Assembly (NCBI GenBank): GCA_021324885.1
Contig: JAJPIF010000028.1
Location: 124,001 to 188,000, forward strand
DNA: 64,000 nt
Reading direction: 5' to 3'
Source of the DNA: Pseudomonadota bacterium
GTDB lineage: Bacteria > Desulfobacterota > Binatia > Binatales > Binataceae
The notes beneath the pieces were generated by a model. It ran no database searches, was not told the DNA's origin, and worked only from the letters and a program-made list of their open reading frames with translations. Every line of letters begins with the position of its first letter. Positions within the stretch are counted from its first letter, which is position 1. Shown here piece by piece: positions 45,721 through 53,806 of this stretch. The position numbers and the translations under genes were made by a program.

Positions 45721-46362
45721 TCAACGCGGGGGCTTCGGGTACCGCGTGGCGGCGCCCGGTGGCTTGAGGCCCGCAATCCAGACGTCGGTCATGACCTCAA
45801 CCAACTCCTCGTCGGTGATGGTCCTGCGCACTTCAGGCGCCGCCAGCAGAAAGGCGAAGGCAGCCCGGAACTGGGTCGCCAACAGGGCGATCCTCACCCT
45901 TGCCTGATGCTCCCTGCCCTTGGGCCAGCTGGCCAGATACTTGGGCATCTGATCCACCAGTCTCATCGTCGCCCGATCCGGCATCGGACCCTCCACTACC
46001 TGTGCCGCGATGCTGGCGCTTATCGCAACCCGATTGGCCTCCAGCCATTGGACGGCACGGCGCATCCAGTCTCTGAAGTCGTCGCGCGAGCCACGGTCGA
46101 GTAGGTCGTCGAGCTCGGAATAGAACCGCTGGACTTCGGGTATCATCCGCGCGCCGAGCTCAGCGATGATGTCCTGCTTGTTGCGAAAGTGAAGATAGAA
46201 GGTCGCCCGGCTCGCGCCCGCGGCCGCCGCGATATCGTCGGCCGTGGCCGCAACGTAGCCCTTGTGCGCGAAGACCTTAAGGGCCCCCTGGATGAGCCGC
46301 TCGCGGGTGAATTCGCGCTGCTGCTCGCGGAGCGAAGGCGCGGCGCTTTCGGCCTTTGGCAT
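45721..46362 (-). CDS. TetR family transcriptional regulator
   Basis: 213 residues from ATG 46362 (the frame is open 23 codons upstream). N-terminal helix-turn-helix: RERLIQGALKVFAHKGYVAA, then TADDIAAAAGASRATFYLHF and RNKQDIIAELGARM. The remaining helices form the ligand pocket. It follows the LLM gene by 80 bases on the same strand and is convergent with the AttH-like gene. The 17-base palindrome at 44477 is its best candidate site. Confidence 0.88.
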   Translation of the reverse strand: MPKAESAAPSLREQQREFTRERLIQGALKVFAHKGYVAATADDIAAAAGASRATFYLHFRNKQDIIAELGARMIPEVQRFYSELDDLLDRGSRDDFRDWMRRAVQWLEANRVAISASIAAQVVEGPMPDRATMRLVDQMPKYLASWPKGREHQARVRIALLATQFRAAFAFLLAAPEVRRTITDEELVEVMTDVWIAGLKPPGAATRYPKPPR

Positions 46363-46442
46363 TGATTGCAGTCCCTTTTCGCAACCCTGCCGGGGTGCGG
46401 AGGAACCGAAAGTTGCGGCCCTCCCATCCACCCCGTCAGGTC

Positions 46443-47639
46443 CTAATTGCTCACTGTATCCGGCTGAATGGCGCTAACGTCACCGGCATAGCTGATCGGC
46501 TCCTGAAGCGGGATAGCATGCATGGCCGGCAGCACCTCGCGCGCGAACAGTCGCAGGCTGCTCTGTGCGACGTCAAGCGGCATCGAGCCGTACCTGAACA
46601 CTAGCATGAACTCCTCGGGATGGAAGGCATCGCACAGCGTTTGCAGTTTGCGCAGGCACTGCTCGGGCGTTCCCCACACGTGGTTGTTGAGGTAGGTGCT
46701 GGCCATGTGTTGCTTTAGCACCTCGCGGCTGGGGACGCCCCCGGCCTGTGCGGCATAGTGCTCATAGCCCTTGATCCTGGCGAAGTGGTCGCCGCCGAGT
46801 TCATACTCGCGGGCCGCGCTGTCGACGTACTGCGGGATGTACTTCCTCGCCAACTCCTTCGCCTGGGGTGCCGCCGCCGCGCACATGACGTTGAGATGGA
46901 TGCGCGGACGCGCCGGAGGCAGGCCGATCTGCGCGCGCACGCGGCCGAACGCCTCCAGATCGGCGTGGTAATCCTCGAACGCCTTCTGCGGGATGATCAT
47001 CGGCTTGAGCCCATGGCGCGCACCGATCGGCGCCGACTGCGGGCTGCCCCAGGAGAAGTGGAGATTGTCGAGGAGCTGGCGCGCGTCGCGCGGACGCGGC
47101 CGGACCGTGATGTCGCGCAAGTTGTAGATCTCGCCCTGGTAGGAGAACTGCTCCTGCGTCAACGCCAGCTTCACAATCTCAACGCCTTCGTCGAAACGTT
47201 GCCGCGACTCGTTCATGTCGACGCCCAGCTGGCGGAACTCCCGTCGCGCGGCGCCACGCCCGAAGCCGATGAACGGCGTGCGCCCGCGCATCGCGTACTG
47301 GAGCATGATGATGTCCTCCGCCACCCGGATCGGGTGATGCCAGGGCAGCACCACGACCATCGTCCCGAGATCGATCCGGCTCGTGGCGCCGGCGAAAAAG
47401 GTCAGGAGCTGCAGCGCGTTCGTCACCATCGTGTACGGCGTCACGTGATGCTCGATGGTCCACAGCGAGTCGAAGCCCAGGTCCTCGACCTGCAGACCGA
47501 ATTCGATTTCCTCCTGCCAGATCTTCGCGTCCGTCGCGGGATCGAGCGCGGGAGCGTCCTGCCCGCGTTCCCTGGCTTCGTACCGATCCCAGTCCGCGTA
47601 GTTCTGCACGTACAATGTAACTCCAACCCGCATATTCAT
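46443..47639 (-). CDS. LLM-class flavin-dependent oxidoreductase
   Basis: 398 residues, ATG 47639 with GGGAG six bases upstream. Luciferase-like barrel: LQVEDLGFDSLWTIEHHVTP, then RIDLGTMVVVLPWHHPIRVA and FIGFGRGAARREFRQLGVDM. The length and HP-rich loop fit the flavin (FMN) branch rather than the short F420 branch, but cofactor is not provable from sequence. It probably oxidises a hydrophobic substrate, in line with its TetR, AttH-like and DUF1329 neighbours. Confidence 0.85.
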   Translation of the reverse strand: MNMRVGVTLYVQNYADWDRYEARERGQDAPALDPATDAKIWQEEIEFGLQVEDLGFDSLWTIEHHVTPYTMVTNALQLLTFFAGATSRIDLGTMVVVLPWHHPIRVAEDIIMLQYAMRGRTPFIGFGRGAARREFRQLGVDMNESRQRFDEGVEIVKLALTQEQFSYQGEIYNLRDITVRPRPRDARQLLDNLHFSWGSPQSAPIGARHGLKPMIIPQKAFEDYHADLEAFGRVRAQIGLPPARPRIHLNVMCAAAAPQAKELARKYIPQYVDSAAREYELGGDHFARIKGYEHYAAQAGGVPSREVLKQHMASTYLNNHVWGTPEQCLRKLQTLCDAFHPEEFMLVFRYGSMPLDVAQSSLRLFAREVLPAMHAIPLQEPISYAGDVSAIQPDTVSN

Positions 47640-47902
47640 CTGGTCTCCCGCAATGGTGGTCTTGCTCGCTAGACACTTTGACTACTATTCAGGTATTCTG
47701 TCAAATAATCGGATTGAGGCCAACCCATTGCGCGAGTTTCTGCACCTGCGCGCACCCGGTGCTCGTCGTGTCCGGAAGCGGCTCCATCAAGACCTGCAAA
47801 GACCCTCTGGACCTCCGGGCGACAGCTTTTCAAGTAAAACAGTAAAACAGGCGTCCCTGCCGGTCATCGACGCGCAAGCCGCATGGCTGGCGTCCACCTG
47901 AT

Positions 47903-48415
47903 TTGGTCAACGCTGCGGCGTATGGTTGCTCTCGGTCATGGCTGAAGATCCTCCCGTTAGGTTGGGCTTGCACCGCAACCATCTCAGGAGTGCTAATCGT
48001 CGGCCATGACCGCTTCCCCACGTACTATGGCCCCGAGTTCCGCGGTCGGGTGATGGATGAGTGGGCGTATGCATCCGGCGTGCGGCTGCAGTTCATCGAA
48101 CCCGGCAAGCCCGTTCAGAACGCTTTCGTCGAATCGTTCAACAGCCGGCTGCGAGAGGAGTGTCTCAACGAGCAGGTCTTCGTCTCACTCGACGACGCGC
48201 GGCGGAAGATCGGAACGTGGCGTGAGGAGTACAATCGCGAGCGCCCGCACTCGAGTCTCGGCTACCTGACGCCGGAGGCGTTCGCGGCATTGACAACGAG
48301 CGAGCCCGTCGCGCGCACCGCTTGGCCAGCAGACCAGGAGCCAGCCGGTGCGGTGCAATGCGCTCCGGTCGCGGATCCAAAACCCGATCGTTTTTCGACC
48401 GCCCTCGGATCATGA
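47903..48415 (+). pseudogene. IS3-family transposase fragment (integrase core, C-terminal)
   Basis: Only the last part of an IS3 OrfB remains, from about 48006: [40 protein letters not shown] and [20 protein letters not shown]. The second catalytic Asp, normally in DNGPEF, is replaced (TYYGPEF); the Glu in FVESFN is kept. The N-terminal half, the first Asp and orfA are missing. It is immobile. Confidence 0.85.
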
Positions 48416-48468
48416 AGGGCGGCTCGAAAAACTCGACATGGAAAAATGAACCAAAAACCCGGCCAACG

Positions 48469-48762
48469 CTAAGTTACGAATGGGATACCAAAAGGGGTAA
48501 GGCCAAGACCCGGCCACATCGGCAACACCGGCTGGGTGCGGTCAAGCGCCTGGATCTGCGACTTTTCATCCACACACGACACCAGCGCCCGCTCTGGCGG
48601 GTCCAGATAAAGCCCGACGATGTCGGCCAGTTTGCGGTCAAACTCGGGGTCGGTGCTGAACTTAAAGCTCTCCACCCGGCGCGGTTGCAGCCCGTATTTG
48701 CGCCGGATGCGATGCACGCTGGCCCGCCGCTGATCAGGAACTAGAAAGAGAAGTGGGGACAA
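48469..48762 (-). pseudogene. IS630-family transposase fragment
   Basis: About 72 residues show IS630 transposase: [40 protein letters not shown] and [20 protein letters not shown]. The DEKS-x-IQAL-x-R block carries the first catalytic Asp. The frame then loses the match after VLPM. Both ends of the element are missing. Confidence 0.8.
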
Positions 48763-48855
48763 TCACGAATCGCGCTGAAACTTGGTCTCGTATCTATGTT
48801 TCGGTTTTTATACTTCGAAGACCCGGCTCCAGCCGATTCGAGATAAGGGAGTTTG

Positions 48856-49258
48856 TCAAACCGTCCCAGCCGCACTTCGCAGCCGCTCATCGACCGTAAG
48901 GAACTCAAGACTCTCAACCGATTCTCTGGCCAGAAGAAACGTGGCGAGACGAAAGGCGTCGAGTGTTCGCAGGCAACTTCCAGGTGCGACATTGCGCGCT
49001 CGTTCGCATTACCGACGGCGTTAATTCCCACAGTTTGCACCGAGCCCACATCTGGTTTATTTCACGTTGTGCGTCGGCAAGCTGCGCTTCGCTCGTTCGC
49101 CTAGTTTGTCGCAGCCGGTGACGTGCCCGCGAAGACTCGACTAATGCAAGCCTGGAGGTGATCAAAGCGGACGCGGTTGCGATTCGCGTTTCAATTTGTG
49201 GACTGGTTCCAGTTTCTAGAGCTGCGCGCAATACTGCAGACGTGTCCAGTTAGAGACA
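48856..49258 (-). pseudogene. Broken VapC-type PIN-domain toxin
   Basis: Read on the minus strand across one frameshift near 49010. The first frame gives LDTSAVLRAALETGTSPQIE and SRLALVESSRARHRLRQ, and ends at ELTPSV; the second gives CERARNVAPGSCLRTLDAFR and SLEFLTVDERLRSAAGTV to TGA. All four PIN acidic positions are recognisable (LDTS, LVESS, TLDAF, TVDERL). The start is also lost: a TAA stands two codons before LDTS. It follows the antitoxin remnant. Confidence 0.78.
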
Positions 49259-49274
49259 GGCAGGCATGGAAACA

Positions 49275-49573
49275 TCACCGGTCGCTTCGAATTTCGTCCA
49301 GAATTGCCGCAGACGTACCGGCGGGAAGGCCGAGGCCCTTTACCTTCCATCTCCATCGCCCTTTGGGCAGGCTGGCGCGGGTCAACTCACCGCGCTGACC
49401 AGAGCATCCAGGATGTCATCAAGGGAATCCGCCGTGCGCGCTTGCCGGCGGGCGGGTCTCAGCTCCGTCACCACTTCATCACGATCCGTAACCAGCACCG
49501 TTTCCCCCTGTCGCACGAGTCGGAGATATTCAGAAAACCTCGATTTCAGTTGTTTAACGCCCACGGATTTCAT
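49275..49573 (-). pseudogene. Broken Phd/YefM-type antitoxin
   Basis: The N-terminal frame from ATG 49573 is MKSVGVKQLKSRFSEYLRLV and then RQGETVLVTDRDEVVTELRP, typical of prevent-host-death antitoxins, ending at TGA 49382. The C-terminal toxin-binding tail continues in another frame: ELTRASLPKGRW, then GLGLPAGTSAAILDEIRSDR to TGA 49275. A single base loss near 49395 explains the break. A truncated antitoxin (49382-49573) could still be made and bind DNA. Confidence 0.75.
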
Positions 49574-49703
49574 TCGATAATGGTGACTACGGGTAGTCGC
49601 AAGATCGATCCGAGCCAAAAATGACAGGACCGACATTCGCGGCGATCGGAGAGACTACCCCTTCCTTTATCTCATGTCTCAGTTGTTGTCCCGCAATGCT
49701 CAC

Positions 49704-50642
49704 TCACTTCTGGAGCGCTGCGATCGTGCGCCAGTCGAAGATGCCGGCGATACTGCCGTTCCTGCCGTGGAATGCCACCGGGCCGTATGAATTCGCCAAA
49801 TATACGGTGTCCATCGGATGTGATGTCGCCTCGTGCACGGCGCCCGCTGGTTCATAGACCCAATCGCCTTCGCGCGCCGAGCCGCCCCGATAGTCGAAGC
49901 CTCCGGAGATCACGTAAAAGTCCGCCGGGCCGATATGTGTGTGCGGCTGATTGACCTGTCCCGCCGGCGCTTTGATCAGGATACTGAAGAAGCCGGTCTC
50001 CCTGCTGACCCTCAGCACGATCACCTGGTTGCCGCCTCCCATATCTATCCATGGACGCTCGCTGGTCCGGATCAGGGAGGCGTCTAGAGCGTCAAACGCG
50101 AGGGGCGCGCCGACTCGTGGAGCGCCTTTATTGGCCGCGTTGCTTTCGGCCCGGCGCGAACTTCTTTCTCCACCGTTGGCGCGCGGCTGGCCCGCCCGAT
50201 CCTGCATCGCCTTGATCGCACGCCAATCCGTGATGTGGGAATAACCGCCATCTTTGCCATGGAACGCGATCGGTCCGTACGAATTGGCCAGGTAAACCGT
50301 GTCCATCGGATGGGTGGTGGCGTCGTGGACGGCGCCTGCCGGCTCATACACCCAATCGCCCGCTCTGGCGGAACCGCCGCGATAATCGAACCCGCCGGAA
50401 ATCACGTAGAAGTCAGCCGCGCCGATATGAGTATGCGGCGCGTTTACCTGTCCGGCGGGAGCTTTGATCAGCATGCTGAAGAAGCCGGTTTCCTTGCTGA
50501 CGCGCAAGACGATCGCCTGATTGCCGCCGCCCATATCAGTCCACGGCTGTTCGCGGGTGCGAATCAGGGCCGCGCCGATCGAATCGAATCCCGGCGGCGT
50601 CTGCGCGTCGCGGTTCATGGTGGTCTCCTGCTGCTGTGCCAT
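49704..50642 (-). CDS. Tandem-duplicated cupin protein
   Basis: 312 residues; M9 (50618) is an alternative start. Two near-identical cupin units, residues about 20-146 and 184-311, joined by a Ser/Arg-rich linker. Each unit has MGGGNQ-x-IVLRVS, an AGQVN-x-PHTHIG metal loop (two His), DFYVISGGFDYRGGSAR and GDWVYEPAGAVH, then HPMDTVYLANSYGP. The pattern resembles the ChrR-type or 2,4'-dihydroxyacetophenone dioxygenase-like cupins. A dioxygenase or ligand-binding role is possible. The gene is divergent from the LLM gene. Confidence 0.83.
   Translation of the reverse strand: MAQQQETTMNRDAQTPPGFDSIGAALIRTREQPWTDMGGGNQAIVLRVSKETGFFSMLIKAPAGQVNAPHTHIGAADFYVISGGFDYRGGSARAGDWVYEPAGAVHDATTHPMDTVYLANSYGPIAFHGKDGGYSHITDWRAIKAMQDRAGQPRANGGERSSRRAESNAANKGAPRVGAPLAFDALDASLIRTSERPWIDMGGGNQVIVLRVSRETGFFSILIKAPAGQVNQPHTHIGPADFYVISGGFDYRGGSAREGDWVYEPAGAVHEATSHPMDTVYLANSYGPVAFHGRNGSIAGIFDWRTIAALQK
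49710..50585 (-). repeat. Intragenic tandem duplication in the cupin gene
   Basis: The two cupin units (50585-50205 and 50093-49710) differ at few residues, such as RTREQPWTD and RTSERPWID. This is a recent or homogenised duplication. Confidence 0.75.
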
Positions 50643-50780
50643 AAGGAATCCTCCAGGCGGGCGAATTTCGGCTAAGTTCCTCTTAGGCCCGATGCCGCCC
50701 GGATGTCAAACAAGCGCGTTCGCGCAACTGGACAATCGGCGCTGGGCGCGCAACTGTGTTCCCCATCTGGAGGCAAACCA

Positions 50781-51749
50781 ATGCTGCCGCTTGCATTCGA
50801 GATTACGTCGGCCGGACAGCCGCATCTGATCAAGGCTCCTGGTGAAGTTGTGCGAATCGCGCGCCAAGCCGAGGACGCGGGGTTTAGCGCCGTAATGCTG
50901 CCGGAGGGCGGCAACGACAGCCTGCTCGCGTGTTATGCGATCGCGCTAGGCACCAGCAAAATCCGCATCGGCACTTCGATCGCGATTATCTACAACCGCC
51001 AGCCGACGCTGTGCGCCTCGGCTGCCGTGACGGTGCAGGAAGCGTCGCGCGGGCGGCTGATCCTGGGTCTGGGCGTGGGCCATCGCCCGGTGCTCGAAGC
51101 GATGGGTATCACGCCGGCGGCCAACTCGCGCGAAAAGTTGCGCGAGTACACGTTGGCTCTGAAACAAATCTTCGCCGGCCAATCGGCTGCAATGCGAGTT
51201 CCGCCCCCAACCTGGCCAATTCCGGTCCAACTGGGGGCACTGACGACGGAAACGGCGCGCCTGGCTGGTGAAATAGCCGACGGCGTGCAGCTCTTCATGT
51301 GCACGCCGGAGCGCCTGCGAAAGCTGGTAAAGGCTGTGCGCGAAGGCGCCCGAAGCCGCGGCCGCAACCCCGACGAGGTCGCGATCGCGTTCGGGATGCC
51401 CGTATTTATCCATGACGACTTGCAGCAGGCCTACGCGCGGGCGCGCCGTTTCCTGAAGCTGTACACGATGCTCCCGTTCCATCGCCGGCAGATCATCCGC
51501 AACGGCTTCGGCGCCGAGGCCGAAGCCGCCCGCGCCGCAGGCGAACGCGGCGACAAAGCCGCACAGGAGGCGGCGCTGACCGATCAATTGCTCGATTCGC
51601 TGGCATTTGTAGGTCCGGTCTCCCGCTGTATCGAGCGCATCGAACAATACCGCGACGCCGGCGCCCAAATCCTCAATATCGTACCGGGCACGAACGAAAC
51701 GAGCGACGAACTGTGCCAAACCATCAGGGCATTCGGTAGATATTTGTAA
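50781..51749 (+). CDS. LLM-class F420-dependent oxidoreductase
   Basis: 322 residues from ATG 50781, chosen because GGAGG at 50769-50773 is seven bases upstream. Luciferase-like fold: VVRIARQAEDAGFSAVMLPE, then SKIRIGTSIAIIYNRQPTLC and GRLILGLGVGHRPVLEAMGI; the ADGVQLFMCTPERLRKLVKA block follows the last strands. Length and pattern match the F420-using group (methylene-H4MPT reductase-like). Substrate unknown. Convergent with ispF. Confidence 0.87.
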   Translation: MLPLAFEITSAGQPHLIKAPGEVVRIARQAEDAGFSAVMLPEGGNDSLLACYAIALGTSKIRIGTSIAIIYNRQPTLCASAAVTVQEASRGRLILGLGVGHRPVLEAMGITPAANSREKLREYTLALKQIFAGQSAAMRVPPPTWPIPVQLGALTTETARLAGEIADGVQLFMCTPERLRKLVKAVREGARSRGRNPDEVAIAFGMPVFIHDDLQQAYARARRFLKLYTMLPFHRRQIIRNGFGAEAEAARAAGERGDKAAQEAALTDQLLDSLAFVGPVSRCIERIEQYRDAGAQILNIVPGTNETSDELCQTIRAFGRYL

Positions 51750-51759
51750 GATGGGATCG

Positions 51760-52239
51760 TCATCCCGCGTCGAGCAGTACGGCGGCGAGCGCGATTATGC
51801 CTTCGCTGCGGCCGGTTGCGCCGAGGCCTTCGGGGCTTGAGGCTTTGACGTTGATCAATTCGCGCTCGCTGTCGATCGCAGCGGCCAGGTTGGTGCGAAT
51901 CTGATCGAGGAACTCGGCGAGGCGGGGGCGTTGTGCGATTATGGTCAGGTCGGCGTTGACCAGTCGGAATCCGCGCGCGGAGGCAAGCGTCCAGACGCCG
52001 CGCAAAAGTTCGAGGCTGTTGGCGTCTTTGTATTGGGGATCCCGATCCGAAAAATGGCGGCCGAGGTCGCCTTCGCCCAGAGCGCCCAGGATTGCGTTGG
52101 CCAGCGCGTGCGCGGCCACATCGGCATCCGAATGGCCCCGCAGGCCGCGATCGTGCGGAATTTCGACTCCGCCCAGCATCAGTTTGCGGCCGGCTTCCAG
52201 CGGATGCGCGTCGAATCCCTGGCCAATTCTGAGCTTCAT
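51760..52239 (-). CDS. ispF: 2-C-methyl-D-erythritol 2,4-cyclodiphosphate synthase
   Basis: 159 residues from ATG 52239; the open frame runs 28 codons further but the family begins at MKLRIGQGFDAHPLEAGRKL. Makes the cyclic diphosphate in the MEP isoprenoid route. The metal residues are Asp and His in FDAHPLE and the His in LRGHSDADVAAHAL; the C-terminal NVKASSPEGLGATGRSEGI is the cytidine-side loop. ispD is not adjacent. Supplies isoprenoid precursors, also for the polyprenyl synthase in this window. Confidence 0.95.
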   Translation of the reverse strand: MKLRIGQGFDAHPLEAGRKLMLGGVEIPHDRGLRGHSDADVAAHALANAILGALGEGDLGRHFSDRDPQYKDANSLELLRGVWTLASARGFRLVNADLTIIAQRPRLAEFLDQIRTNLAAAIDSERELINVKASSPEGLGATGRSEGIIALAAVLLDAG

Positions 52240-52325
52240 CCCAGCCTCATCGCGGAATTGTCCCGTCAGGCCCGATTTGACAATGAGGGCCGAACCAGCC
52301 ACGATCAGGTTCCGGAGGCGCAACA

Positions 52326-52607
52326 GTGCCCGCGTTCGTCAAAAGTCCCAAATTTATCATCAGTGCGATCATCACGGCTTGGGTGCTCTACGTGATCTTC
52401 GCGAATTTTCAACTCGAGCCAATTCAGATTAGGCTGCTGCCTTTTGTTGCGACGCTGCAATTCAAGGTATCGGCGGTGATCATAGCCGCCGCGATTTTCG
52501 GGTCGGCGGTCACGCTTGTCGTGCGCTATCAATGGAAGCGATGGAACTCTTCGAAGCCGGCTTCCACTTCCTCAGTCACCGGTGAGAGCAACAGAACGGT
52601 GGCCTGA
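52326..52607 (+). CDS. LapA-like small membrane protein
   Basis: 93 residues from GTG 52326. Two helices: IISAIITAWVLYVIFANFQL and KVSAVIIAAAIFGSAVTLVV, then a basic tail. The layout matches the LapA (DUF1049) family of small envelope proteins. The last 79 bases overlap moeA on the other strand, so the two messages are antisense at their 3' ends. Confidence 0.65.
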   Translation: MPAFVKSPKFIISAIITAWVLYVIFANFQLEPIQIRLLPFVATLQFKVSAVIIAAAIFGSAVTLVVRYQWKRWNSSKPASTSSVTGESNRTVA

Positions 52608-53785
52608 AACCCCGCCTTCAGCAGATTTTCCCGGGCCGGGCCGACTAAAAGCCCGTCCGCACGCGAGAGTCCACTCAGAATGTTCGAGCCCTGGCTGCCA
52701 GCCGGGAGGGCGTGAAATTCGTCGCCTCGGCGCTCCAGCTTGACACGTACAAACTCGGTCAGATTATTGGCGATTTTGATGTCGGCGCCGCATCGCGCAG
52801 TCACGCGTGGCAGCCCCAGGGCGGTATGGCCGCCCATCTTGAGCAGAGCCGGACGCACGTACAGATAGAAGCAAACCATCGTCGAGACCGGATTTCCGGG
52901 CAGCCCGAAGATCGGACGATTGCCGATAAGACCGTATTTCAGCGGGCGGCCCGGCTTTTGCGCCACGCCGTGAAAGAGCGTCCGCATCCCCAGTTCGTCG
53001 AGGATCGCCTTGACGTGGTCGAAATCGCCGGCCGAGACCCCGCCGGTGGAGAGCATCGCGTCCATTGCGGTACCCTCAGCCAGGCGCGCGCGGATTTCCT
53101 CGGGAGTGTCGCGCGCAACCTTTAGAATCACTGCCTCGCCGCCGCATTCCTCCACCGCCGCAGCCAGCGCGTACGCGCTCGAATTGACCACCTGTGCCCC
53201 GGACGGAACCTGGTCGATGTCCACCAGTTCGTCGCCGGTCGAGACGATCGACACGCGCGGACGCCGCCACACGTCAACCATCGCATGGTTGAGCGCTCCG
53301 AGCATCCCGATATCCGACGGAGTCAGCTGCTTGCCGGGCGCGATCACCAGCTCACCGGCGCGCAGGTCCTCGCCGGAAGGACGTACGAACTCGCCGCGGG
53401 CCGGCTCGGCAAGGATTTCCACGACGTTGCCGCTGCAACGCGTGCGCTCCACCGGCACGATCGAATCGGCGCCCTGCGGAAGGGGCGCGCCAGTCATGAT
53501 ACGGACTGCCTCGCCGGCGCCCACCATCACCGTGGGCATGCTGCCGGCGGCGACGGTCTCGGTCACCTTGAGGCGCCGGGGCGCGCGCTCGCTGGCGCCG
53601 ACAACGTCGGCGGCGCGGACCGCGAAACCGTCCATGGCCGAATTGTCGAACCCGGGGATGTCGCGATTAGACCTGATTTCCTCGGCCAGGATCCTGCCGG
53701 TGGCGGCGCGCAGCGGCAGGCGCTCGATACCGAGCCGGCTGACGCTAGCCAAAACCTTTGCCAGAGCTTGATCGGCGCTGATCAT
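52529..53785 (-). CDS. moeA: Molybdopterin molybdenumtransferase
   Basis: 418 residues. Inserts molybdate into adenylated molybdopterin. Domain II blocks (IRSNRDIPGFDNSAMDGFAV and MVGAGEAVRIMTGAPLPQGA) and domain III (VSIVSTGDELVDIDQVPSGA, then MLSTGGVSAGDFDHVKAILD, where Asp is catalytic, and FGLPGNPVSTMVCFYLYVRP) are all present. It follows E2 by 21 bases, so it probably belongs to the same transcript although the functions differ. Confidence 0.95.
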   Translation of the reverse strand: MISADQALAKVLASVSRLGIERLPLRAATGRILAEEIRSNRDIPGFDNSAMDGFAVRAADVVGASERAPRRLKVTETVAAGSMPTVMVGAGEAVRIMTGAPLPQGADSIVPVERTRCSGNVVEILAEPARGEFVRPSGEDLRAGELVIAPGKQLTPSDIGMLGALNHAMVDVWRRPRVSIVSTGDELVDIDQVPSGAQVVNSSAYALAAAVEECGGEAVILKVARDTPEEIRARLAEGTAMDAMLSTGGVSAGDFDHVKAILDELGMRTLFHGVAQKPGRPLKYGLIGNRPIFGLPGNPVSTMVCFYLYVRPALLKMGGHTALGLPRVTARCGADIKIANNLTEFVRVKLERRGDEFHALPAGSQGSNILSGLSRADGLLVGPARENLLKAGFQATVLLLSPVTEEVEAGFEEFHRFH

Positions 53786-53806
53786 GCTTAACCCCGAAGC
53801 AAAGCG

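Noticed and set aside
48741-49049. Minus-strand ORF of 102 residues
   Set aside because: It is the wrong frame through the broken toxin gene.
51753-51766. GGGAT/ATCCC hairpin at the convergent LLM/ispF ends
   Set aside because: Only five pairs, no T-run, and partly inside ispF.
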